Source: an uncultured Oleispira sp.
GTDB taxonomy: Bacteria > Pseudomonadota > Gammaproteobacteria > Pseudomonadales > Oceanobacteraceae
Length of the DNA stretch: 39,367 bases
NCBI GenBank assembly: GCA_913019965.1
Contig: CAJVZR010000036.1
Span: forward strand, 1 to 39,367
Reading direction: 5' to 3'
A program made the position numbers and the translations under genes. Positions 24,408-33,919 of the stretch are shown here, piece after piece (the stretch's first letter is position 1; each line of letters begins with the position of its first letter). The notes under the pieces are model-generated. The model searched no databases. It saw only the letters and a list, made by a program, of their open reading frames with translations, and had not been told where the DNA came from.

Positions 24408-25274
24408 ATGAGTTTGTTAACTGTTTCTAGCGTCGCTGAATTACGTGAATTTGTTCACCAGGCCAAATTTAAAGGCCTGAGCGTAGGCTTTGTACCCACT
24501 ATGGGCAACTTGCATGCGGGCCACATGAGCCTGGTTAAGCACGCCAACAAGCAATGTGATGTGGTGATTGCCAGCATTTTCGTTAACCCACTGCAGTTTA
24601 ACGATCTAAGCGACTTAACCAATTACCCTCGCACGCTAGAGCAAGATCAGGCGTTATTAGAAGAGAATGGCTGTAGCCTGCTATTCGCCCCGACTGTGGA
24701 TGAGATGTATCCCAATGGTCAAGGAAGCCAGTCAATTGTATCGGTTCCTGATGTCTCTATGGGCTTGTGCGGCGGCGCTCGTCCAGGGCACTTTGATGGC
24801 GTAGCGACCGTTGTCACTAAGCTGTTTAACATGGTACAAGCGGATAAAGCCTTCTTTGGTGAGAAGGATTTCCAACAATTGGCCGTGATACGCAAGATGG
24901 TGGCTGACTTATGTATCCCTGTCGACGTAGTCGGTGTTCCTACTGAACGTAATAATGAAGGCTTGGCTTTAAGTTCTCGCAATGGCTACTTGTCGGCCAA
25001 TGAATTAGCCCTAGCACCTGCTATCTTTAAAGCCTTGCAGGATGTGGTCAACGCCATTCAGCAAGGTAACGACTTTGACTCGACATTAGAGCAAACCCAG
25101 CAAAGATTGAATCAACAGGGTTTCAAAGTTGACTATTTGGCGTTATGTCGCGAAAGTGATCTAAAGCCCGCCACTGCTGAGGATGATCAGCTTGTGGTCT
25201 TAGTGGCTGCCTTTTTAGGCAGTGCGCGCCTTATTGATAATTTGCCATTTCCGTTGAATCGTACTACCGATTAG
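24408..25274 (+). CDS. panC: Pantoate-beta-alanine ligase
   Basis: A 288-residue ATP-dependent ligase joining pantoate (from the PanB/ketopantoate reductase route) to beta-alanine (from PanD). The nucleotide-binding motif PTMGNLHAGH (HIGH-type, about 30-39) and IFVNPLQFN (about 57-65) are typical. FFGEKDFQQLAVIRKMV (about 150-166) binds pantoate and ATP, and LALSSRNGYL (about 185) holds the KMSKS-like segment. Cytosolic homodimer. Second gene of panBC; a 107-nt spacer with a hairpin separates it from panD. Confidence 0.96.
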   Translation: MSLLTVSSVAELREFVHQAKFKGLSVGFVPTMGNLHAGHMSLVKHANKQCDVVIASIFVNPLQFNDLSDLTNYPRTLEQDQALLEENGCSLLFAPTVDEMYPNGQGSQSIVSVPDVSMGLCGGARPGHFDGVATVVTKLFNMVQADKAFFGEKDFQQLAVIRKMVADLCIPVDVVGVPTERNNEGLALSSRNGYLSANELALAPAIFKALQDVVNAIQQGNDFDSTLEQTQQRLNQQGFKVDYLALCRESDLKPATAEDDQLVVLVAAFLGSARLIDNLPFPLNRTTD

Positions 25275-25314
25275 GGCATACTTCGCACCGCCTTCGATAA
25301 GGCTATAAATTAAC

Positions 25315-25353
25315 CAATGAAAACAGAGACTTTTTAGGTCTGCTGATTCATTG
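25315..25353 (+). other. Hairpin in the panC-panD spacer
   Basis: A bulged stem: 25315-25321 with 25347-25353 (7 bp), 25324-25326 with 25343-25345 (3 bp) and 25327-25330 with 25338-25341 (4 bp) around a 7-nt loop. No T-run follows, so it is not a standard terminator; it may modulate panD readthrough or RNA stability. Confidence 0.4.
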
Positions 25354-25381
25354 AGACGTAACCGGATTAAAGGTTTTTTCT

Positions 25382-25762
25382 ATGCAGTCCACTATGCTGA
25401 AAGCCAAGATACATCAGGCTCGAGTCACACAGGCCGTATTGAATTATGAAGGCTCCTGCGCTATCGACGGAAAGTTGTTAGAATTGACAGGCATGCGCGA
25501 ATTTGAACAAATTCAAATCTACAACATGGAAAATGGTGCTCGTTTCACCACTTATGTTATCCGTGGTGAAGATGATTCAGGTATTATTTCCGTAAATGGC
25601 GCGGCAGCACGTTTAGCTCAGGTGGGTGACCGCTTGATCATTTGTGCTTACGGCACTTACGATGAAAAAGAGCTAGAAGAGTTTAAGCCTAAAATGGTTT
25701 ATACCAACGCTGACAATACCGTAAGCCATACCAGCTTCGACATTCCCGTTCAGGTTGCTTAG
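25382..25762 (+). CDS. panD: Aspartate 1-decarboxylase proenzyme
   Basis: A 126-residue pyruvoyl enzyme making beta-alanine from aspartate. Self-cleavage occurs between G24 and S25 in NYEGSCAID, generating the pyruvoyl group from Ser25, at the same numbering as in E. coli. The [21 protein letters not shown] block and the Tyr in CAYGTYDE are family features. It follows panC after a structured 107-nt spacer and ends at an intrinsic terminator. Separate control from panBC is possible. Confidence 0.96.
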   Translation: MQSTMLKAKIHQARVTQAVLNYEGSCAIDGKLLELTGMREFEQIQIYNMENGARFTTYVIRGEDDSGIISVNGAAARLAQVGDRLIICAYGTYDEKELEEFKPKMVYTNADNTVSHTSFDIPVQVA

Positions 25763-25799
25763 TCGAGACTCCCACGATTAAGATAATTTGACGCCCAAT

Positions 25800-25824
25800 A
25801 CGCCACACTTGCTGTGGCGTTTTT
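25800..25824 (+). terminator. Intrinsic terminator after panD
   Basis: Perfect 8-bp stem ACGCCACA / TGTGGCGT (25800-25807 and 25813-25820), 5-nt loop, followed by TTTTTG. Strong and well placed 38 nt after the panD stop. Confidence 0.88.
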
Positions 25825-25945
25825 GTTTCCGCAAGATTTCCATCTTCATTAATCTCGGCAAATGCACTCATTGCACCCTGTCCCAAGGCTGCACAAAGGC
25901 TTATACTGCGAATAATACTGATATCCGACTCATATAAGGATTGTT

Positions 25946-27598
25946 ATGAGCACGCCTCTACAACGTCTCGACATCTGGCAGCAGCTACAACAACATTTTG
26001 GTGACATCCACCAGCAGCACATGCTGGATTTGTTTAAGCAAGATAATCAACGTTTTGACCGTTTTAATATTGAAGCCGCCGGTCTGACGTTAGACTATTC
26101 AAAAAATCGCATTTCTCGCGAGACGATGGAACTGCTAACAATCTTGGCGAAAAAACGCGACCTGCCGCTGCAAATTAAAGCGTTGTTTGAAGGCGAGTTG
26201 GTTAACCGCAGCGAAAACCGCCCGGCTCTACATACGGCTTTGCGTAACTTCAGTGACCGCCCTATCATGGTTGATGGCATTGATGTTATGCCAGAAGTGC
26301 GCGATACCATGAACCGCATGGAAGAGTTTTGCTGGAAAGTTCGCCGTAAACACTGGCGCGGTTACTCCAACAAGCCTTTTACCGATGTCGTATCCATTGG
26401 TATCGGTGGTTCGTTCTTAGGGCCAAAACTCGCTTCCAGTGCGCTAAAACCGTATAACGATAATCAAATCAATGTGCATTATCTTGCCAATATCGATGGC
26501 TCGCACATAACTGAAATTCTAAAACACCTGAATCCTGAAAGTACTCTATTCATCGTTCAGTCTAAATCTTTTGGTACTCAAGAAACGCTTAAAAATGCCC
26601 TCGCTTGTCGTCAGTGGTTTTTAACTAATGGTGGCACGGTTGATGACTTACCAAAACACTTCGCTGCCGTTTCTGCCAACGTAGAAAAAGCAGTTGAGTT
26701 TGGTATTGCAGAAGAAAATATCTTTCCAATGTGGGACTGGGTGGGGGGGCGTTATTCTTTATGGTCGGCCATTGGCTTACCATTAGCCCTGGCGATTGGC
26801 ATCGATAATTTCCGTGAGATGTTACGCGGCGCCCATGAAATGGATGAGCATTTTCGCACCGCTCCGATGGAAAAAAATATGCCGGTGATCATGGCCTTAT
26901 TAGGGGTTTGGTATGTCAATTTCTTTGGCATTAACTCACAGGCAATTTTACCATACGATCATTATTTACGTGGTTTACCCGCTCACCTACAGCAACTGGA
27001 TATGGAAAGTAATGGTAAGTCCATCGGCATTGATGGCCGTAAAGTGGATTATCATACCGGGCCAATTATTTGGGGTGGTGTTGGTTCAAATGGTCAGCAT
27101 GCTTACCACCAACTTTTGCACCAAGGTAGCCACTTCTCTCCCAGTGATTTTATCGTGCCCATGCGCAGCCATAACCCCATCGATAATTTCCATGCCATGC
27201 TCGTTTCTAACGCCTTGTCTCAAAGCCAAGCATTATTAACCGGTAAGACAGAACAGCAAGCGATTGATGAATGTTTGCAAGCGGGTATGAGTGAAGGTGA
27301 AGCGATTGTATTAGCCGCACAAAAAGTTATTCCAGGAAATCGTCCAAGTAATACGATTTATTTTCCTAAGTCCACACCTCATTCTGTCGGTGCATTAATC
27401 GCACTGTATGAACATAAAGTTGCAGCCCAAGGCATGATTTGGGGCGTTAACTCATTTGATCAATGGGGTGTCGAACTGGGTAAAGATATGGGTAATAACG
27501 TATTAGCCGCGCTTGAAGGGCAAGTAAGCAGCGCTCATTTCGATAGCTCGACTAGCGGTCTAGTTCAGGCCTATAAAAAAATGCAGGATCTTTTGTAA
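25946..27598 (+). CDS. pgi: Glucose-6-phosphate isomerase
   Basis: A 550-residue phosphoglucose isomerase, the usual length for the bacterial/eukaryotic long form. Signature regions: SIGIGGSFLGPKLA (sugar-phosphate binding), VQSKSFGTQETLKNA, DWVGGRYSLWSAIGLPLA (contains the catalytic Arg region), the Glu in LPAHLQQLDMESNGKS, and GVNSFDQWGVELGK with the conserved Lys near the C-terminus. Interconverts glucose 6-phosphate and fructose 6-phosphate in glycolysis and gluconeogenesis. ATG at 25946 with AGGA about 9 nt upstream. Located after panD as in Pseudomonas; separated from it by a terminator, so it has its own promoter. Confidence 0.97.
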   Translation: MSTPLQRLDIWQQLQQHFGDIHQQHMLDLFKQDNQRFDRFNIEAAGLTLDYSKNRISRETMELLTILAKKRDLPLQIKALFEGELVNRSENRPALHTALRNFSDRPIMVDGIDVMPEVRDTMNRMEEFCWKVRRKHWRGYSNKPFTDVVSIGIGGSFLGPKLASSALKPYNDNQINVHYLANIDGSHITEILKHLNPESTLFIVQSKSFGTQETLKNALACRQWFLTNGGTVDDLPKHFAAVSANVEKAVEFGIAEENIFPMWDWVGGRYSLWSAIGLPLALAIGIDNFREMLRGAHEMDEHFRTAPMEKNMPVIMALLGVWYVNFFGINSQAILPYDHYLRGLPAHLQQLDMESNGKSIGIDGRKVDYHTGPIIWGGVGSNGQHAYHQLLHQGSHFSPSDFIVPMRSHNPIDNFHAMLVSNALSQSQALLTGKTEQQAIDECLQAGMSEGEAIVLAAQKVIPGNRPSNTIYFPKSTPHSVGALIALYEHKVAAQGMIWGVNSFDQWGVELGKDMGNNVLAALEGQVSSAHFDSSTSGLVQAYKKMQDLL

Positions 27599-27611
27599 AA
27601 GGAAATGATAG

Positions 27612-27657
27612 GCGGCACTTTTTATTACTTTTATGCCATTTCAAAAGTGTCGCAATT
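27612..27657 (+). terminator. Probable terminator after pgi
   Basis: Arms GCGGCACTTTT (27612-27622) and AAAAGTGTCGC (27643-27653) pair over 11 bp with one G-U, around a 20-nt loop, followed by AATTTT. It lies 13 nt after the pgi stop. The rest of the 243-nt spacer before the chemoreceptor shows no gene I trust. Confidence 0.6.
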
Positions 27658-27841
27658 TTCAACCCCTCCATAGTCAACATGAGCCAAGTCCATACTTTTT
27701 CACTAGCCAACTAGAACATTTGTTTTTAGATATAAAATTCCTTAGAGCATTTTGCTTTTTCCCTTGTCCTTGCCTGCTTCTTGAACTAATTATTAATAAC
27801 CTTACAAGCAAGTAAAACCTTATTTATCGCAAGGAATAGCA

Positions 27842-29464
27842 ATGAAGTTTATTCTCAGCCTCTCCATCAGATACAAGATAATGGCTATCGCCTTAATCGG
27901 AATTTTAGGCCTTTCTGTCTATTTATTTTTCTCAATAAAAGCGCAACAAGGAACGGAAGTTCAATTAAACAAAATTGAACAAATCATTTTTCCTACGATT
28001 GAGCGTGTCGATCGAAGTGGAGCCTTATTATTTAAGCTACGTAACCAATTAGGTACTGCTTTGAGCGAGGAAGATCTTGACCTTGTATCTGATGCTGAGG
28101 TATCAGCCAATAATTTAGATTTATTACTCAACGAAATTATTGAAATTAATAACAAAGACCGCTTAAAGAGTGCTACTCAACTACAAAAAAGTTACCGAGC
28201 ATATAAACAGCCCTCAATTGGCTTAGCTCGTGGAATGCTTGAGGGGACAATTGATTTTACTCAATTAGCAAGTGAAGCTGAAAAAGTTAATAAATCCTAT
28301 GATGATTTTAGTGCCGAGCTTTCTAGATTTCGTGAACAAAGTTATACAACATTTGAGCAGACGATAAAAAGCACCAACGAACAAAATAAAAAGACAGGTT
28401 TATTTGGATTAATTATTGCTCTTATTGTTATTTTTACTTTAATTTTATCTGCATGGTCAATTGCTAATATTATTACAAAAACAATTAATCGCATCGTGCA
28501 TTCACTCGCAGATATGTCCACTGGTAAAGGCGATTTGACAATACGTTTACAGACACGCGCTCAAGATGAAGTGGGTGATCTTGTCGAGAACTTCAATGGT
28601 TTTATTACTCACTTACAATTATTAATAAAGGTAATGGCTAATTTAAGTGAAGGGGTTTCTAGTGGCGCTGATAAGGTCAAAAGTATTGCCGGTAAAACCC
28701 AGCAAGGCATTCATCACCAACAAGATGAAATTAATTTAGTCGCTACTGCCGTTAACGAAATGGCTGCAACCGCCCAAGAAGTTTCTCGAAACGCAGAAGA
28801 AGCTGCCAGTGCAACTCAACAAGCCCAAGAAGGAACACACCAGTCTCAAACAATCATGACAGAGAATATTACATCCATTTCCGCTCTCGTTGCTGATGTA
28901 GAACACGCTCGCGAAGTTATCCAAAATTTAGCCAAAGAAAGTGCATTAATTGGCAATGCTTCTCAGGTTATTCAAGGCATTGCTGAGCAAACCAACCTAT
29001 TAGCTTTAAATGCTGCAATTGAAGCAGCCCGAGCTGGAGAGCAAGGCCGAGGATTTGCTGTCGTTGCTGATGAAGTACGCTCTTTAGCGGGTAGAACAGA
29101 AGAATCGACTACGGAGATTCAATCCATCATAGAACGCCTGCAAATGGGAACAGAGAAAGCCGTAAATGCCATGGAAAGTAGCCGTGAAAAAGCGGTCAAA
29201 GTAGTTGACCAATCTCAAGCAACTGAAAGCTCACTCATCCATATAATGACAAATGTAGATACCATTAATAACATGAATGGCCAGGTTGCTAGCGCCGCGG
29301 TCGAACAAAGTACGGTTTCAGAAGAAGTAAGCGCTAATATTGTGAAAATTAATGAAGTGTCTGAAGATACTGTTGAAGAAGCCGCGAATACTTCTAGAGC
29401 TTCTTCAGAGCTGGCTGAACAAGCACAAAATCTTCGCAAAATAGTGAACGAGTTTAAAGTGTGA
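27842..29464 (+). CDS. Methyl-accepting chemotaxis protein
   Basis: A 540-residue chemoreceptor. A membrane helix at about 11-30 and another at about 182-207 enclose a roughly 150-residue helical-bundle periplasmic sensor (four-helix type). A HAMP domain follows (about 208-262, [14 protein letters not shown] ... [13 protein letters not shown]), then a long signalling coiled coil. The hairpin tip [32 protein letters not shown] binds CheA and CheW. It ends without a CheR-tethering pentapeptide. The ligand is unknown. It probably works with the flagellar motor whose stator genes are also in this window. It stands alone, between the pgi terminator and mtnA. Confidence 0.93.
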   Translation: MKFILSLSIRYKIMAIALIGILGLSVYLFFSIKAQQGTEVQLNKIEQIIFPTIERVDRSGALLFKLRNQLGTALSEEDLDLVSDAEVSANNLDLLLNEIIEINNKDRLKSATQLQKSYRAYKQPSIGLARGMLEGTIDFTQLASEAEKVNKSYDDFSAELSRFREQSYTTFEQTIKSTNEQNKKTGLFGLIIALIVIFTLILSAWSIANIITKTINRIVHSLADMSTGKGDLTIRLQTRAQDEVGDLVENFNGFITHLQLLIKVMANLSEGVSSGADKVKSIAGKTQQGIHHQQDEINLVATAVNEMAATAQEVSRNAEEAASATQQAQEGTHQSQTIMTENITSISALVADVEHAREVIQNLAKESALIGNASQVIQGIAEQTNLLALNAAIEAARAGEQGRGFAVVADEVRSLAGRTEESTTEIQSIIERLQMGTEKAVNAMESSREKAVKVVDQSQATESSLIHIMTNVDTINNMNGQVASAAVEQSTVSEEVSANIVKINEVSEDTVEEAANTSRASSELAEQAQNLRKIVNEFKV

Positions 29465-29486
29465 TCCAATAAATATACCGCTACAA

Positions 29487-29522
29487 TATGCCCTAAAATT
29501 CAACCTTCATCGTTAGGGCATA
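29487..29522 (+). promoter_or_regulatory. Hairpin enclosing the mtnA ribosome-binding site
   Basis: A perfect 10-bp inverted repeat (TATGCCCTAA 29487-29496 and TTAGGGCATA 29513-29522, 16-nt loop). The right arm contains AGGG (29515-29518), the likely Shine-Dalgarno of mtnA, and ends 1 nt before the TTG start. Could gate translation; it may also terminate the chemoreceptor transcript, although no T-run follows. Confidence 0.5.
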
Positions 29523-29523
29523 A

Positions 29524-30579
29524 TTGATAGTGGATAATTCAGATAACGCTTTCCAACAAGACTCACGACAAAAAGACTCTCTTGTAACAAATACGGTTCA
29601 AGCGATTCGCTGGCATGAAGATAAGCTAGAACTGCTAGATCAACGAATCCTTCCTCACCAAATCGAATATATTTTATTAACCAATGCCAAAGATACCGCC
29701 CGAGCAATTACCGACATGGTAGTACGCGGTGCCCCTGCTATTGGCATTACGGCAGCTTATGGTGTCGCAATCGCCGCGCGCAATAATGAGGACCTAGAGA
29801 TCGCCTATCAACAACTGGCCGAATCTCGCCCCACTGCGGTCAATTTATTCTGGGCATTAGAACGTATGCGCAAGGTTTCATCACAGACCTACCCTGATTT
29901 AATCGCAGAAGCGATAGCCATTCACCAAGAAGATATTCAAGCCAATATAAAAATGGGCCAGCTCGGTGCCGGCTTAATTGCAGACAATAGTCAGATTTAC
30001 ACCCATTGCAATGCCGGTGCATTAGCAACCGGAGGCTACGGAACCGCATTAGGGGTTATTAGAGCCGCTTTCGGTGATAACAAGCTTACACAAGTCTATG
30101 CCGGTGAAACCCGCCCTTGGCTACAAGGAGCCCGTTTAACGGCTTGGGAATTGATGGCAGATAGCATTCCCGTAAAGCTATGTGCTGAAGGCGCCGCGGC
30201 GCAATTATTTCGCCAAGGTCAAATCGATTGGCTCGTCGTCGGAGCAGATCGAATTGCCGCCAATGGTGATGTGGCCAATAAAGTGGGCACTTATGGTTTA
30301 GCTCTGCTTGCCAAGCATCATGGGATTAAAGTGATGATTGCTGCTCCAACCAGTACCATTGATATGCAAACAGCTTCGGGTGAAGACATCGATATTGAAC
30401 AACGCCATAGTTCAGAGTTAACCCATCATAAAGGCCAAGCCATTGCACCCGAAGGCTGTGAAGCAATTAATCCTGCTTTTGATATTACCCCTGCAGACTT
30501 GATTGATGTTATCGCTACTGAAAAAGGGTTAATCCTGCAGCCTAGTCATGAAACTGTCGCTATGTTGATGTCACGCTGA
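29524..30579 (+). CDS. mtnA: S-methyl-5-thioribose-1-phosphate isomerase
   Basis: A 351-residue isomerase of the methionine salvage pathway, converting methylthioribose-1-phosphate to the ribulose form. Motifs: VVRGAPAIGITAAYG (about 63-77), THCNAGALATGGYGTALG with the catalytic Cys (about 160-177), and GADRIAANGDVANKVGTY with the catalytic Asp (about 240-257). No ATG is available at the N-terminus: the TTG at 29524 (AGGG 5 nt upstream) or the GTG at 29530 is the start; homology begins at about residue 22. Other mtn genes are not in the window. Confidence 0.92.
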   Translation: MIVDNSDNAFQQDSRQKDSLVTNTVQAIRWHEDKLELLDQRILPHQIEYILLTNAKDTARAITDMVVRGAPAIGITAAYGVAIAARNNEDLEIAYQQLAESRPTAVNLFWALERMRKVSSQTYPDLIAEAIAIHQEDIQANIKMGQLGAGLIADNSQIYTHCNAGALATGGYGTALGVIRAAFGDNKLTQVYAGETRPWLQGARLTAWELMADSIPVKLCAEGAAAQLFRQGQIDWLVVGADRIAANGDVANKVGTYGLALLAKHHGIKVMIAAPTSTIDMQTASGEDIDIEQRHSSELTHHKGQAIAPEGCEAINPAFDITPADLIDVIATEKGLILQPSHETVAMLMSR

Positions 30580-30633
30580 TCCCGCTTTGGTGAGTTGTTA
30601 AACCTATTGAGTAGCCTATTTGAGCACCTAACT

Positions 30634-30664
30634 TTGAGCAAGATGCTGCCCCAAAGGGTATAAT
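30634..30664 (+). promoter_or_regulatory. Candidate sigma-70 promoter of the thiolase gene
   Basis: TTGAGC (30634-30639) and a perfect TATAAT (30659-30664) with a 19-nt spacer, about 50 nt upstream of the thiolase ATG. The -10 box is perfect and the spacer slightly long. Confidence 0.5.
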
Positions 30665-30720
30665 GCGCCAAACCACTCATTCTTTATCATGACCTAATTA
30701 TCTAAATTCTGGAGTTCATC

Positions 30721-31896
30721 ATGACAGATGTCGTTATTGTTGCCGCTACTCGTACCGCAATCGGTACCTTTGGTGGATCACTTGCTAGCCTTCCTGCAAC
30801 CGAGCTAGGCGCTACTGTAATCCGCGCGTTAATCGCCAAAACAGGGATTGCCGTGGATGCCATCGATGAAGTGCTAATGGGCCAAGTATTAACCGCGGGC
30901 TGTGGACAAAACCCCGCACGCCAAGCCGCAATTAAAGCCGGTATTCCAGCAACCGCATCCGCCATGACCATCAACAAGGTCTGTGGTTCCGGTCTTAAAG
31001 CGCTTCATTTAGCCGCACAAGCGATTAAAGCAGGTGATGCCGATGTCATCATCGCCGGTGGCCAAGAATCTATGTCTAACTCCGCTCACGTACTGCCAAA
31101 TTCTCGTAATGGTCAGCGTATGGGGAATTGGAATATGGTCGATACCATGATCACTGATGGTCTTTGGGATGCTTTCAATGACTATCACATGGGCATTACC
31201 GCAGAGAATATTGCGGAACAATTTGAAATTCCTCGCTGCGACCAAGATGAGTTTGCCGCACAATCTCAAGCGAAAGCCATCGCTGCCATTGAAGCGGGTA
31301 AATTTAAAGATGAAATTACTGCTGTCTCCATTCCACAACGCCGTGGTGATGACATTGTTTTTGATACCGACGAAGGCCCACGTAGCGTAACGGCAGAAAA
31401 GCTATCCGGCATGCGCGCTGCTTTCAAGAAAGAGGGTACTGTCACCGCAGGTAACGCTTCATCATTAAACGATGGTGCCGCGGCCGTAATGCTAGCCAGT
31501 CGTGAAAAAGCAGAAGAATTAGGTTTGCCAATTTTGGCAACTATTTCTGGTTATGCCAGCGCTGGCGTTGATCCAACCATTATGGGGACAGGGCCGATTC
31601 CTGCGGTTAAGAAATGCTTAGCAAAAGCAGGTTGGGATATTAACGACCTTGATCTTGTGGAAGCGAATGAAGCGTTTGCAGTACAAGCACTATCGGTAAA
31701 TCAAGGCCTAGAATGGGATACTAATAAAGTTAACGTCAACGGTGGGGCTATTGCTCTAGGTCATCCAATCGGTGCTTCCGGTTGCCGTGTTTTAGTTACG
31801 CTATTACACGAAATGATTCGCCAAGATGCTAACAAGGGTCTTGCTACTCTATGTATTGGCGGCGGTATGGGTGTTGCGCTATCGGTTGAGCGCTAG
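30721..31896 (+). CDS. Acetyl-CoA C-acetyltransferase (biosynthetic-type thiolase)
   Basis: A 391-residue thiolase. Nucleophile Cys in [15 protein letters not shown] (about residues 82-96), active-site His in [10 protein letters not shown] (about 345-354), and general-base Cys in LCIGGGMG (about 377-384) are all present. It condenses two acetyl-CoA to acetoacetyl-CoA or runs in reverse; AtoB/PhaA-type by sequence. Use in acetoacetate breakdown, polyhydroxybutyrate or mevalonate-type metabolism cannot be distinguished, since no reductase or CoA-transferase gene is adjacent. GGAG lies 6 nt before the ATG. A candidate promoter and a strong terminator frame it as a single-gene unit. Confidence 0.93.
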   Translation: MTDVVIVAATRTAIGTFGGSLASLPATELGATVIRALIAKTGIAVDAIDEVLMGQVLTAGCGQNPARQAAIKAGIPATASAMTINKVCGSGLKALHLAAQAIKAGDADVIIAGGQESMSNSAHVLPNSRNGQRMGNWNMVDTMITDGLWDAFNDYHMGITAENIAEQFEIPRCDQDEFAAQSQAKAIAAIEAGKFKDEITAVSIPQRRGDDIVFDTDEGPRSVTAEKLSGMRAAFKKEGTVTAGNASSLNDGAAAVMLASREKAEELGLPILATISGYASAGVDPTIMGTGPIPAVKKCLAKAGWDINDLDLVEANEAFAVQALSVNQGLEWDTNKVNVNGGAIALGHPIGASGCRVLVTLLHEMIRQDANKGLATLCIGGGMGVALSVER

Positions 31897-31905
31897 ACAC
31901 CGCAC

Positions 31906-31949
31906 GAGTATTACTTTGCCCTATGGCTGGTAAAGTAATACTCTCTTTA
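31906..31949 (+). terminator. Intrinsic terminator after the thiolase gene
   Basis: A perfect 12-bp inverted repeat (GAGTATTACTTT 31906-31917 and AAAGTAATACTC 31932-31943), with a small GCC/GGC pairing inside the loop, followed by TCTTT. Confidence 0.7.
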
Positions 31950-31958
31950 ACAAATATT

Positions 31959-31977
31959 AAAAATAATAATTAAGAGA
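31959..31977 (+). promoter_or_regulatory. A-rich Hfq/Crc-like tract before the Mpo1-like gene
   Basis: AAAAATAATAATTAAGAGA lies immediately before the ATG at 31985 and runs into the Shine-Dalgarno (AAGAGA). The pattern resembles the AAnAAnAA tracts by which Hfq with Crc blocks translation in Pseudomonas, and the loops of the two decoy RNAs at 20.3-21.5 kb. Confidence 0.4.
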
Positions 31978-31984
31978 ACATAAA

Positions 31985-32305
31985 ATGAGCCAAGCTTCCG
32001 ATAAACAAAGATTTACTTCTTTTGCCGAGTTTTATCCCTTCTATCTGAGTGAGCACAGTCACCCAATGTGCCGAGCTTTGCACTATATAGGAAGTATTGG
32101 GGTATTAGCCATTATCTCTTATGCGATAGCAACGGGAGATTATATGGCGCTATGGTTTACACCATTGATGGGATATGGATTTGCTTGGGTCGCGCACTTT
32201 TTTATTGAACACAATCGCCCTGCCACCTTTAAATATCCGCTATACAGCTTTATCGGTGACTGGGTTATGTTAAAAGACTTCTTTCTAGGTCGCTTTCGTA
32301 AGTAA
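31985..32305 (+). CDS. Mpo1-like (DUF962) membrane protein
   Basis: A 106-residue protein of the DUF962/Mpo1 family. The N-terminus has FAEFYPFYLSEHSHPMCRALHYIG, with the conserved His pair region; two membrane segments (about 38-55 and 58-72) follow, then GFAWVAHFFIEHNRPATFKYPLYSFIGDWVMLKDF, the second His cluster. Yeast Mpo1 is an iron dioxygenase of fatty-acid alpha-oxidation; the His residues here fit metal binding, but the bacterial substrate is unknown. The family is clear. Its stop is only 3 nt from the convergent MATE gene. An A-rich tract covers the ribosome-binding region. Confidence 0.85.
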   Translation: MSQASDKQRFTSFAEFYPFYLSEHSHPMCRALHYIGSIGVLAIISYAIATGDYMALWFTPLMGYGFAWVAHFFIEHNRPATFKYPLYSFIGDWVMLKDFFLGRFRK

Positions 32306-32308
32306 CCG

Positions 32309-33682
32309 TTACGCTTTTTCTATCACTAGCTCGGTTGAATAATTATGCACGCCAAAGGCTTCTTTGGCCTGCGCTTTACGAATTAGTCCCCAAACGATCA
32401 GTCCTGCAACTAAATTGCCGATGGATGCGCCGAGTAACAAACCTTCAAAACCATAATACTGGCCACCGATCCACGCGAGGGGAACATAAAAGGCTGAAAG
32501 TCTTACTAGGTTCAATAACATTGAAACCCCAGTATGTTGCAATGCATTCAATGCCGCATTGGCACAAAGCACAATCCCCATTCCCGCATAACCAATCGGC
32601 ATCAACATCAAATAATGACCCACCTTCTCAATTACCACAGGGTCTTGAGAAAAGATCATGGCGATTAACGGCGAAACTAACCACAGTAGTAGCCATACCG
32701 CCAATTGCCAAATTAAAATAAATTTCACCGAAATCGACAGTGCCTGCCAGATTCGCTCATGCTGACCTGCCGCAAAATTTTGACCAACAAATACTGGAAT
32801 CGTCGAGGTTAACGCCAAAATCACAACAATCGCGAAAGGCTCTATTCTCGCCCCAACCCCAAACGCGGCAACCGCTTGCTCTCCCATCGGAGCAATCATG
32901 GCTAACAAAATACCACTGGCGATGGGCACTAAAACATTCGTCACTATCGCAGGAATACCAATTACCGTTAACCGCTGCCATATACTAATAAGTTCTTTAA
33001 GCGTGAGCTGAGCCCAATGTAAGAGATCTATTTTCGCCAGTGAATAAACCATGACGACCACAACGATTGCCCAACAAATAGTACTCGCCAAAGCAGCTCC
33101 AGCAATGCCCATGCCTTCTATCGGGCCGACCCCAAAAATAAGAATAGGATCTAAAATCGCGTTCAATACCGCCGAACCTAACATCATCATACTCGGTAAC
33201 TTAGTATTACCGACCGCGCGCATGCTGCTATTGATCACAATCATAAACATCATCATCCAAGCACCAGGCCACCAAAATTGCATGAACTGCCAAATAACCG
33301 GTAATAGTGTCGGCTCTGCGCCTAATAAAAGAAATAATTTATCATTAAAACTTAACCCTAGCACTAGCATGATACTGGCAATGATTGTGGTTAATAATAA
33401 ACTGGCAACGACATAATGCTGAGCCCTTTTCTGCTCATTCGCGCCAATCGCTCGAGCGATTAATGCTGATGAGGCGATCCCTAGACCAATTGCTAGATTC
33501 ATGACCAGCATCGCAATCGGCATAGTAAAACTCACTGCCGCAAGGCTGGTCGTTCCCAATAAGCCGATAAAGAACATATCAACGAGATTGAAGAAAAATA
33601 CCGCAATGATACCGATCACCATCGGCATAGTTAACTTGTATAGGACACCACTTACGGGCGCAGAAACGATTTCATCTCTCAC
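32309..33682 (-). CDS. MATE family efflux transporter
   Basis: A 457-residue inner-membrane transporter with about 12 hydrophobic helices in two similar halves. The N-terminal half has LTMPMVIGIIAVFFFNLVDMFFIGLLGTTSLAAVSFTMP, the usual MATE opening, and the second half has GEQAVAAFGVGARIEPFAIV. MATE proteins export cationic drugs or metabolites in exchange for sodium or protons. This one is likely of the NorM/DinF superfamily; the substrate is not predictable. Convergent with the Mpo1-like gene (3 nt gap). About 235 nt of A/T-rich sequence separates it from the divergent DUF481 gene. Confidence 0.92.
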   Translation of the reverse strand: MRDEIVSAPVSGVLYKLTMPMVIGIIAVFFFNLVDMFFIGLLGTTSLAAVSFTMPIAMLVMNLAIGLGIASSALIARAIGANEQKRAQHYVVASLLLTTIIASIMLVLGLSFNDKLFLLLGAEPTLLPVIWQFMQFWWPGAWMMMFMIVINSSMRAVGNTKLPSMMMLGSAVLNAILDPILIFGVGPIEGMGIAGAALASTICWAIVVVVMVYSLAKIDLLHWAQLTLKELISIWQRLTVIGIPAIVTNVLVPIASGILLAMIAPMGEQAVAAFGVGARIEPFAIVVILALTSTIPVFVGQNFAAGQHERIWQALSISVKFILIWQLAVWLLLWLVSPLIAMIFSQDPVVIEKVGHYLMLMPIGYAGMGIVLCANAALNALQHTGVSMLLNLVRLSAFYVPLAWIGGQYYGFEGLLLGASIGNLVAGLIVWGLIRKAQAKEAFGVHNYSTELVIEKA

Positions 33683-33919
33683 GGATTAACCACCAATGGA
33701 ACGACTTTATATGTAATTATCCACTGATAATAACAGATCAAAAAATAAACTGTTCGAACTGATTGTTCCAACAATAAGCCTATTGCCGGTTAAATTTAGA
33801 TACTCTCTAAGTTAAATGCTGTAAAAACTCTGACTCTCGACTGTATAAATGATCGTAATTCATCTAAATTAACAGTCATATCTATGCTTAATTCAACTAT
33901 CGATAACGCGGAGTTTATA

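Noticed and set aside
27633..27815. A 60-codon ORF after pgi
   Set aside because: No ribosome-binding site, no recognisable domain, and it begins inside the pgi terminator region; likely chance.
33051..33416. Long plus-strand ORF opposite the MATE gene
   Set aside because: A shadow of the hydrophobic minus-strand gene; composition is that of reversed codons and no start signal is present.
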